From Bacteroidota bacterium (GTDB lineage Bacteria; Bacteroidota; Ignavibacteria; UBA10030; UBA6906): 23,087 nt of DNA. A program made the position numbers and the translations under genes. The DNA lies in the NCBI GenBank assembly GCA_017860555.1, contig JAGDMJ010000004.1, positions 1 to 23,087 of the forward strand, written 5' to 3'. The notes below the pieces were generated by a model. That model was not told the DNA's origin, ran no database searches, and was given only the letters and a program-made list of their open reading frames with translations. Shown here in pieces: positions 16,884-23,087 of this stretch; the stretch's first letter is position 1; every line of letters begins with the position of its first letter.

Positions 16884-17774
16884 ATGACGAAAGACAGTGG
16901 CAAGCGAAAGGTCGAACCCAGGAAGGAACCGGTCAAGGATTTCTTCAAGGACCTGGTGTTCGTTCTGGTCGCCTTCTTTTTCCTCAACAGCTTCGTCCTC
17001 GCTTCGTTCGAGGTGCCGACCGGATCGATGGAAGACGAGATCATGGCGGGCGATTTTCTCTTTGTGAACAAGTTTATCTACGGCGGCACAACGCCACGCA
17101 CGATCCCGTTCACCAATGTACGCATCCCCTGGTTTCGCGTCCCGGCCTTCAAGGACGTTCAGCGGGGGGACGTGATCGTGTTCGAGTTTCCCGGCCAACG
17201 TGACGAGGCGCAATCCTCCGAGTTCATGTTCTATCTAAAGCGCTGTGTCGCTCTGAGCGGTGATACCATTCAGATTGTCAACCGTCTGCTGCTCGTCAAC
17301 GGCAAACCGGCGGCGATCCCGCGGAACATGAAGTTCAATTCCTACCGGATCTCGCCGCCCGGATACCCTGAGCCGCGCATCTTCCCCAAAGGAGCCCCCT
17401 TCAACGAGGATCATTGGGGCCCGGTGGTTGTCCCGACAAAAGGTGACGTCATCCAGCTGACACCCGAAAACCTTGAGCAGTGGATTACCTTCATCGAACG
17501 GGAGGGACACACGGTGGGATTCGACGGGGGACGCATCGTTGTCGATGCAACGCCGACTACCGCGTACACTGTCGAGCACAACTACATGTTCGGCATGGGG
17601 GATAACAGGGACAATAGCCTTGATAGCCGGTTCTGGGGATTTATCCCGGACGAACATCTGGTCGGCACGCCGATGATCGTGTACTGGTCCTGGGACCCGG
17701 ATATTCCGATCTTCAGCATTTTTCCCAAGCTGGCCTCGATTCGACTTGGCAGAATTGGCACGCTGATCAAGTGA
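16884..17774 (+). CDS. lepB: Signal peptidase I (first of two tandem copies)
   Basis: This membrane protease cleaves signal peptides from exported proteins. The 296-residue protein has a charged N-terminus, one membrane segment (about residues 23-41), then the catalytic serine Ser48 in VPTGSMEDEI and the catalytic lysine Lys119 in FYLKRCVALSGDTI. The later signature GDNRDNSLDSRFWG is intact. Between these boxes is a long extracytoplasmic insertion with IFPKGAPFNEDHWGP and EREGHTVGF, seen in the second copy as well. The start is supported by a GGAG element seven bases upstream. It lies 42 bases after lepA and seven bases before the second copy. Either copy could be the housekeeping enzyme; this one keeps the more usual PTGSM box. 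Confidence 0.96.
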   Translation: MTKDSGKRKVEPRKEPVKDFFKDLVFVLVAFFFLNSFVLASFEVPTGSMEDEIMAGDFLFVNKFIYGGTTPRTIPFTNVRIPWFRVPAFKDVQRGDVIVFEFPGQRDEAQSSEFMFYLKRCVALSGDTIQIVNRLLLVNGKPAAIPRNMKFNSYRISPPGYPEPRIFPKGAPFNEDHWGPVVVPTKGDVIQLTPENLEQWITFIEREGHTVGFDGGRIVVDATPTTAYTVEHNYMFGMGDNRDNSLDSRFWGFIPDEHLVGTPMIVYWSWDPDIPIFSIFPKLASIRLGRIGTLIK

Positions 17775-17781
17775 GCGGCCG

Positions 17782-18684
17782 GTGGAGGAGGTAGCCCGGA
17801 AGGAAAGGGAAAAAAGCGAGGACGCGCTGCGGCCGGCCCTGCGCCTGCGTGACTATCTTCAGGTGCTCATTGTAACGGTCTCCGCGGCGTTGCTGCTCAA
17901 GGCATGTGCCATCGAAGCGTTCCGCATCGAAACGGGTTCGATGGAGAACACCCTCCTGGTGGGCGATTTCGTCCTCGTCAACAAGTTGGTCTACGGAGTT
18001 CACCCCCGCGCTGAGCTTCCTTTCACTGATCTGAAGTTGCCGGGCATCTCGCTTCCGCCATTCATGAGGCCGAGACCGGGAGACGTCATTGCGTTTCAGT
18101 TTCCCGGGGACAGGGACGATCTGCTCCCGCGGCGGCGAGCGAAGTATGTCAAGCGGTGCATCGGTTCTCCGCATGATACCGTACAGATCATCGACAGGCG
18201 CGTTTTTCTCAACGGCCGGGAACTCCCTAGTCCTCCGCGTGCTCGAGCCGCAGGCGGCCCAATCCTTCCCCCAGGTCGGCACCAACAGCGGATCTACCCG
18301 GCCGGAGCGCCGTTCAACGAGGACAATTATGGTCCGCTCGTTGTTCCCGGGGAAGGAGACACCCTGCGCCTGACCCGGGAAAACTACTCCCAGTGGGGCA
18401 TCGTCGCCGAGCGCGAAGGCCATACTATTGAGAGGACTCCCGAGGGAACCTATTCTGTCGACGGAGATTCATCCGGGCTTTTTCGTGTTGCCCGGAACTA
18501 CTATTTTGTAATGGGAGATAACCGGGAGGACAGCTATGACAGCCGGTTCTGGGGTCTCCTCCCGGAAGACTTCATTATCGGAAAGCCGATCGTGATCTAC
18601 TGGTCCTGGAATGGCACGCCCCCGACCTTGTTGGAGCGCTGGCTCGATGTGCGTTGGGGGCGGGTGGGTACGATCGTGCGTTAG
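17782..18684 (+). CDS. lepB: Signal peptidase I (second tandem copy, diverged)
   Basis: This is a paralogue of the preceding gene, 300 residues from a GTG start at 17782; no in-frame ATG exists before the catalytic serine, so GTG is the best choice although its ribosome binding site is weak. One membrane segment lies at about residues 26-44. The catalytic serine is Ser53 in IETGSMENTL and the catalytic lysine Lys124 in KYVKRCIGSPHDTV. GDNREDSYDSRFWG is intact, so it should be active. The insertion IYPAGAPFNEDNYGPLVVP aligns with copy one, but the residues around the serine (ETGSM instead of PTGSM) and the cap region differ, which suggests an old duplication and possibly a distinct substrate set. 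It ends eight bases before hemW. Confidence 0.95.
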   Translation: MEEVARKEREKSEDALRPALRLRDYLQVLIVTVSAALLLKACAIEAFRIETGSMENTLLVGDFVLVNKLVYGVHPRAELPFTDLKLPGISLPPFMRPRPGDVIAFQFPGDRDDLLPRRRAKYVKRCIGSPHDTVQIIDRRVFLNGRELPSPPRARAAGGPILPPGRHQQRIYPAGAPFNEDNYGPLVVPGEGDTLRLTRENYSQWGIVAEREGHTIERTPEGTYSVDGDSSGLFRVARNYYFVMGDNREDSYDSRFWGLLPEDFIIGKPIVIYWSWNGTPPTLLERWLDVRWGRVGTIVR

Positions 18685-18692
18685 GAGCTCAC

Positions 18693-19835
18693 GTGGCTTC
18701 ATTGTACCTTCATATACCGTTTTGCGAGAGGAAGTGCCTGTACTGCGACTTCTATTCCATTGAGTCGCTCGCGCCGATGGAGGAATTCCTCGCTGGGCTT
18801 GCGGTGGAGATTCAGTCATACGCGCCGCGGGGGGAGGGAACCCGGTTTGACACAGTGTTCTTTGGCGGCGGCACCCCGTCGCTCCTCACGCCCGGGCAGC
18901 TTGGCTCGATTCTCTCCCGTCTTCGGTCCACGTACACGATTGCCACCGACGCCGAAATTACGCTCGAGACGAACCCCGGGACCGTCACACCGGAGAAACT
19001 TGCGGCGTTCAGGTCGATGGGCGTGAACAGGTTGAGCATAGGCATCCAGTCGTTCCGCGACGATGAGCTTCAGTTCCTCGGCCGCATTCACGATAGCAGC
19101 CAGGCGGTCGAAGCGGTGCGCTTGGCGCGGGGGGCCGGCTTCGACAATGTCTCGATCGATCTCATCTATTCCCTTCCGGGGCAGACTCCTGACCGGTGGA
19201 TGTACACGCTCGAGCGGGGGCTCGCTCTGGATCCGCAGCACATTTCCGCCTACAGTCTGATCGTTGAGGACAACACGCCGCTTGCCCGGATGGTCCGGGC
19301 CCGTCAGGTTTCCCCGAATCCTGTTGAGGCCGAGGCCGCACTCTTCGAGCTGACGATGCGCATCCTGGAGGAAAACGGATTCGAGCACTACGAGGTTTCC
19401 AACTATGCGAAACCCGGAGCCAGGAGCAGGCACAACTACAGCTACTGGTCGCATGTGAACTACCTCGGATTTGGACCCTCGGCCCACTCTTTCTGGCGAT
19501 CGGATGACGGTCGCTCGGGCGAGCGATGGGCAAACGTTGCCAATGTCTCCACCTACTCCCGCCGCCTTCGGGACCAGGAGCGTCCGCTGGCCTTCGATGA
19601 AAAAGTGGGGCTCAAGGAACTCGTCAACGAACGGATCTTTCTGGGTTTACGAAGCGACGGAATAGATCTGCGCCGGCTGGAAACTGAATTTGCGATCGGG
19701 CTGGACTCCGCTCAGCGCGAAACCGTCCGGCAGCTGGTGCAGGAGAGCCTCGCCGTGCTCCAGGGAGACATGCTCCGATTGACTCCGCGCGGTTTTGTAT
19801 TGTGCGATGAGATCGCCGCCAGGCTTATGGTGTAG
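18693..19835 (+). CDS. hemW: Radical SAM haem chaperone HemW
   Basis: HemW is a radical-SAM-fold protein that binds haem and delivers it to membrane targets such as respiratory enzymes; it is often misnamed coproporphyrinogen oxidase. The GTG at 18693 is chosen because AGGAG lies six bases upstream and the family N-terminus (ASLYLHIPFCERKCLYCDF) begins there; an in-frame ATG at 18654 would lie inside the signal peptidase gene. The protein has 380 residues. The Fe-S cysteines are Cys11, Cys15 and Cys18 (CxxxCxxC followed by Asp-Phe), without the fourth cysteine of HemN. FFGGGTPSLL, LETNPGT, NRLSIGIQSF, IDLIYSLPGQT and HNYSYW, a HemW mark, are present. It links the lepA operon with the haem genes 10 kb upstream. 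Confidence 0.95.
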   Translation: MASLYLHIPFCERKCLYCDFYSIESLAPMEEFLAGLAVEIQSYAPRGEGTRFDTVFFGGGTPSLLTPGQLGSILSRLRSTYTIATDAEITLETNPGTVTPEKLAAFRSMGVNRLSIGIQSFRDDELQFLGRIHDSSQAVEAVRLARGAGFDNVSIDLIYSLPGQTPDRWMYTLERGLALDPQHISAYSLIVEDNTPLARMVRARQVSPNPVEAEAALFELTMRILEENGFEHYEVSNYAKPGARSRHNYSYWSHVNYLGFGPSAHSFWRSDDGRSGERWANVANVSTYSRRLRDQERPLAFDEKVGLKELVNERIFLGLRSDGIDLRRLETEFAIGLDSAQRETVRQLVQESLAVLQGDMLRLTPRGFVLCDEIAARLMV

Positions 19836-19852
19836 GGGTCCATTCGCCTTCA

Positions 19853-19884
19853 TTTGAATCTCTCTTCGTTTTCCCGTATATTTC
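19853..19884 (+). promoter_or_regulatory. Putative promoter for the DUF2723-gmd operon
   Basis: TTTG at 19853-19856 is followed after 20 bases by TATATTTC at 19877-19884, seven of eight positions of the Bacteroidota -7 consensus TAnnTTTG. In sigma-70 terms it is TTGAAT, 17 bases and TATATT. It shares CGTATATT with the lepA promoter. It sits in the 130-base gap after hemW and would give a leader of about 75 bases. Confidence 0.55.
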
Positions 19885-19965
19885 ATTTTATGACACAAAA
19901 CATCGGCGTGTCCTAACGGTCCTGTTCCCGTCGATAATTCCGCCTACCCCCTTTTTGAGGTCTGC

Positions 19966-22674
19966 ATGAAGCACACGTTTGTGAACCGCATCGTTGCAGC
20001 CGTTGTTTTTGTTGCGGCGCTCGCTGTTTACCTCCTGACGCTGGCTCCCACGGTCGTCTTCTGGGATGTCGGCGAGTTTATTGCGGCCGCAAAGCTGATG
20101 CAGGTCCCGCATCCCCCCGGCTCGCCGCTCTTCCTCTTCTTGACCCGCGTCGCGATGATGTTCCCTATCGCTGCAGACCAGGCGGTGAGGGCCCACGCTC
20201 TTTCGGCCCTGTTGAGCGCCATTTCCATCGGGTTCGTCTACCTGATCATCGTGCGCACGATCAGCAATTACCGCGGGTTGCCCCGGACCCTCGCCGACCA
20301 GGTGACGCTCTATGGCTCCAGCGCCATCGGTGCGCTCTCCCTTGCTTTCTGCACGACCTACTGGGACAACTCCATCGAGGCGGAGGTCTATGGCGCCAGT
20401 ATGTTCTTTTTGACAGCGGTTATCTGGTTGGCGCTCCGCTGGCTCGACAGGGCGGACCGTGAAGGGAACGAGAAGTACGTCATCCTGATCGCATACTTGA
20501 TCGGCCTTTCCCTTGGCGTTCACCTGCTTTCCCTTCTGGCGATATTCCCGGTGTTGATGATCATCTACTTCAGGAAGTACGAATTCACGCTCAACAGTTT
20601 TATCAAGTTTGCCGTCATTTCCGTCGTCGTCTTCTGGGTGGTGTACCCGGGGATCGTGAAATACCTTCCCGGCATGATGGACGGGGAGTTCAGCGGAAAG
20701 AAGAGCGACGTGATCGCGTACATTCCCTGGCTGATCATCACCGGGGCCTGCTACGGGGTCTACACGGCGTACAAAAAGAAGCAGAAAATGCTGCTCATCG
20801 CTCTCGTTTCCGTCGTTCTGATCTTCCTGGGTTACACGACCTATACATCGGTGCTCATTCGGTCCAATGCAAATCCTCCGATGAACGAGAATGATCCGAG
20901 CAACCTGGCACGGCTTACCTCGTATTTGAATCGCGAGCAATACGGACAGGCACCGCTGTTCTTCCCGCGCCGGTACAGCCAGGAGCCTCACCAGCAAGGG
21001 ATCTTCACGAATTACACCAGCGACTGGGACTTCTTGGTCCGCTATCAGTTGGATCACATGTTCTTCCGTTATATGGGATGGAACTACATCGGCTCTGCCG
21101 GAGATTTTCAGGATGCCGGAGTGAACTGGAGGGATACGCTGGCCATACCTTTCTTGATCGGGCTCCTGGGCCTTTACTACCAGTTCAGGAGGGACTGGAA
21201 GATGGGATTGGTGTTTCTGACGATGTTCATTATCTTTGGCCCTATCCTGGCCCTGTATCAAAACCAGCAAGAACCGCAGCCGCGGGAGCGCGACTACTTC
21301 TATGTTGGCGCTCTGTTTGTCTTTTCCACGTGGATTGCCATCGGCATTGCAGCGCTCGTGGACTATGCCGAGCGTCTCATCAAGTCGCCGAAGACCTTTG
21401 CGACGGTGTCCATGGCGGTTGCCGGATTTTTCCTTCTGGCCATTCCCGGGAACATGCTGCGCATCAACTGGGATGACCATGACCGTTCCGGAAATTATGT
21501 GGCATGGGATTACTCGTACAATATGCTCCAGTCCTGTGCCGCGGACGCGGTTTTGTTCACCAACGGCGACAACGACACGTTCCCGCTCTGGTACCTGCAG
21601 GATGTCGAAGGGATCCGTCGTGACATTCGCATTGTCAATCTGAGCCTGGTAAACACGCCGTGGTACATCCAGCAGATGAAGAACAAACCGTATTACGCTG
21701 AAGCCCAGCCAGTGCCGATCAGCCTGTCCGACGCCCGGATTGCGAACATCACCCCGGTTGCCTGGGAACCCCGTGTGGTGGAGCTGCCCGTGCCGGAGAA
21801 TGTCTTCCGGGAACGGGGCGTGCAGGACACCGCCTCGCTTCGAAAAGGGAAGATCGAATTCATGATGCGAAACACACTGCAATACGGGCAGACCAAAGCG
21901 ATCCGCATCCAGGACATCATGGTCAGGAATATCATCGAGACCAACCAGTGGAGGCGCCCCATCTATTTTGCCGGGACGTGCGCTCCCGACAGCAAGATTG
22001 GCCTGGACGATTATCTTTTCCTGGAAGGGCTGGCCCTGCGACTGGAGCCGAGGAAATCCGAACGGGAGGATGTGGCGGTGAATCCGGACGTGCTGGAGGC
22101 CAACCTCTTCACAGAGCTGGAAGGCTTCTCCCGGACTCCCGCGCCCGGTTTCAAATTCCGGGGCATTGCCGATCCGGACGTGTACTACGACGAGAATACG
22201 ACGCGCCTCATGATCAACCTGCGCTTTGCCTTTGTGAGGCTTGCGACCTACTTTGCCAATGTGACCAACCAGACCGAAAAGAGCGCTGCCGCCCTTGACC
22301 GTATGGAGGCCCTCATCCCCAGGGCCAAGATCCCGATGGGGTGGGAGTTGACGTCCGACCTTGCCATGTTCTATCACCGTATCGGCCGCGAGGACCGCTT
22401 CAATGAACTGGCGAACGAAGCGGAGACGACGTGCCGGAAAATGATCGAGGAGGGGAAAGGGAACGTCAATTCCTATTGGAACCCCTACCGGGTCCTGCTT
22501 GACATCTACGAAGTGCGAAAGGATTACGCGAAAACCCTGGACGTCCTCAAAGGGCTGGCGGCCCAGTACCCCAATGATCAGGGGCTGAAAGCGAGAATCC
22601 AGCAGACCGAGGCTCAGATCAGCGCACAGCAGTCGGGGAAGGCCGATACCACGTCGAAAGGGAACCAGGGATGA
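19966..22674 (+). CDS. DUF2723 family multi-pass membrane protein with TPR-like C-terminus
   Basis: The 902-residue protein opens with the DUF2723 signature: a first membrane helix (about 9-27) followed by LAPTVVFWDVGEFIAAAKLM (acidic residues Asp34 and Glu37) and VPHPPGSPLF. About twelve hydrophobic helices lie between residues 9 and 495, then a soluble region, and a helical TPR-like tail (about 755-880). The acidic residues in the first loop and the topology resemble GT-C glycosyltransferases that use lipid-linked donors, so a role in envelope glycan or protein glycosylation is plausible, but no activity is established from the sequence. The family is frequent in Bacteroidota and relatives. 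A GAGG element precedes the ATG. Its stop overlaps the gmd start by four bases (ATGA), which supports a joint role in glycan synthesis. Confidence 0.92.
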   Translation: MKHTFVNRIVAAVVFVAALAVYLLTLAPTVVFWDVGEFIAAAKLMQVPHPPGSPLFLFLTRVAMMFPIAADQAVRAHALSALLSAISIGFVYLIIVRTISNYRGLPRTLADQVTLYGSSAIGALSLAFCTTYWDNSIEAEVYGASMFFLTAVIWLALRWLDRADREGNEKYVILIAYLIGLSLGVHLLSLLAIFPVLMIIYFRKYEFTLNSFIKFAVISVVVFWVVYPGIVKYLPGMMDGEFSGKKSDVIAYIPWLIITGACYGVYTAYKKKQKMLLIALVSVVLIFLGYTTYTSVLIRSNANPPMNENDPSNLARLTSYLNREQYGQAPLFFPRRYSQEPHQQGIFTNYTSDWDFLVRYQLDHMFFRYMGWNYIGSAGDFQDAGVNWRDTLAIPFLIGLLGLYYQFRRDWKMGLVFLTMFIIFGPILALYQNQQEPQPRERDYFYVGALFVFSTWIAIGIAALVDYAERLIKSPKTFATVSMAVAGFFLLAIPGNMLRINWDDHDRSGNYVAWDYSYNMLQSCAADAVLFTNGDNDTFPLWYLQDVEGIRRDIRIVNLSLVNTPWYIQQMKNKPYYAEAQPVPISLSDARIANITPVAWEPRVVELPVPENVFRERGVQDTASLRKGKIEFMMRNTLQYGQTKAIRIQDIMVRNIIETNQWRRPIYFAGTCAPDSKIGLDDYLFLEGLALRLEPRKSEREDVAVNPDVLEANLFTELEGFSRTPAPGFKFRGIADPDVYYDENTTRLMINLRFAFVRLATYFANVTNQTEKSAAALDRMEALIPRAKIPMGWELTSDLAMFYHRIGREDRFNELANEAETTCRKMIEEGKGNVNSYWNPYRVLLDIYEVRKDYAKTLDVLKGLAAQYPNDQGLKARIQQTEAQISAQQSGKADTTSKGNQG

Positions 22675-23087
22675 AGCGTGCCCTTATCACAGGCATCACC
22701 GGACAGGATGGTTCCTACCTGGCCGAATTGTTGCTGGAGAAGGGGTATCAGGTCTATGGGATGGTACGGCGGGCAAGTACGGAGAATTTCGAACGTATCG
22801 AACACATCCGTGACCGCATCAACATCGTCCAGGCGGATCTGCTCGATCAGCTTTCTTTAATCGAACTGATCGAGGATGTAGGGCCGGACGAGGTGTATAA
22901 TTTCGCCGCTCAGTCGTTCGTTCCCACATCGTGGATCCAGCCGGCACTGACCGGCGAGTTCACTGCGCTGGGGGTGACCAAGGTTCTCGAAGCGATCAAG
23001 CTGGTCAATCGCAAGATCAAGTTCTACCAGGCCAGCAGCAGCGAGATGTTCGGCAAGGTGATCCACAGCCCGCAGAACGAGAAAACG
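22671..23087 (+). CDS. gmd: GDP-mannose 4,6-dehydratase (partial, 3' end outside window)
   Basis: Gmd converts GDP-D-mannose to GDP-4-keto-6-deoxymannose, the precursor of GDP-fucose, GDP-rhamnose and related sugars. The first 139 codons are open to the right edge. The NAD(P)-binding motif GITGQDGSYLAE has Gly8, Gly11 and Gly14; VRRASTENFERIEHI, VYNFAAQSFVPTSW and FYQASSSEMFGKV, with the catalytic serine/glutamate region, are standard for the family. The catalytic YxxxK lies beyond the window. The ATG overlaps the DUF2723 stop codon by four bases. Partners such as fcl (GDP-fucose synthase) would be expected downstream but cannot be seen. Confidence 0.97.
   Translation, partial: MKRALITGITGQDGSYLAELLLEKGYQVYGMVRRASTENFERIEHIRDRINIVQADLLDQLSLIELIEDVGPDEVYNFAAQSFVPTSWIQPALTGEFTALGVTKVLEAIKLVNRKIKFYQASSSEMFGKVIHSPQNEKT

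Noticed and set aside
18693..19835. Reading this gene as oxygen-independent coproporphyrinogen oxidase HemN
   Set aside because: The cysteine motif is CxxxCxxC followed by Asp-Phe, without the extra cysteine of HemN, and the HNYSYW block is the HemW mark.
19890..19916. A tiny frame ATG...TAA (eight codons) in the leader of the DUF2723 gene, possible leader peptide
   Set aside because: Its ATG falls at or before the predicted transcription start, it has no ribosome binding site, and no regulatory codon run or hairpin follows.
19888..22377. An 829-codon open frame on the minus strand opposite the DUF2723 gene
   Set aside because: It is a mirror of the codon bias of a GC-rich gene. It has no recognisable domain, no ribosome binding site, and the plus-strand frame has clear family motifs.

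Overview
The window is a dense, GC-rich bacterial chromosome segment with short gaps, several overlapping stop/start junctions and no mobile elements, RNA genes or CRISPR arrays that I can see. The most likely source is a member of the Bacteroidota/Chlorobi/Ignavibacteria (FCB) assemblage. The grounds are a DUF2723 membrane protein, signal peptidases with a long extracytoplasmic insertion, C5-pathway haem synthesis and the promoter style. Clear Shine-Dalgarno sequences in front of many genes argue against a typical Bacteroidia. This placement is an inference, not a proof.

Region 1 (1-10105, + strand) is a nearly complete haem biosynthesis cluster: hemD (5' part outside the window), hemE, hemF, a soluble GAF-PAS-PAS-PAS hybrid histidine kinase, hemH, hemY, and then, behind its own promoter, hemB and hemL. 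The kinase overlaps hemF by 14 bases and hemH by 11 bases, so it sits inside the haem operon. With hemA and hemC (presumably left of the window) the set would run from glutamyl-tRNA to protohaem by the oxygen-dependent protoporphyrin route (HemF, HemY, HemH).

Region 2 (10159-12784, + strand) holds a small PEBP/YbhB-like protein and a predicted lipoprotein with a thioredoxin-like domain (Cys-Cys-Ile-Asn-Cys), NHL repeats and a C-terminal beta domain, the architecture of animal NHLRC2.

Region 3 (12812-14835, - strand) is a two-gene unit: a HAD phosphatase followed after 8 bases by an FAD oxidoreductase of the L-2-hydroxyglutarate dehydrogenase type.

Region 4 (14836-19835, + strand) starts with a promoter and a terminator-like hairpin in the leader of lepA, followed by two different signal peptidase I genes in tandem and hemW, the radical-SAM haem chaperone. 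It combines the lepA-lepB linkage known from Escherichia coli with the lepA-hemW linkage known from Bacillus.

Region 5 (19836-23087, + strand) has a promoter, a large DUF2723 multi-pass membrane protein with a TPR-like tail, and the 5' part of gmd (GDP-mannose 4,6-dehydratase), joined by an ATGA overlap; this suggests cell-envelope glycan or glycoprotein synthesis.

The three recognisable promoters all have TTG followed by exactly 20 bases and then TA(T/A)ATT. The points that most deserve a second look are the kinase embedded in the haem operon, the attenuator-like lepA leader with a competing alternative pairing, the NHLRC2-like lipoprotein, and the phosphatase/oxidoreductase pair.
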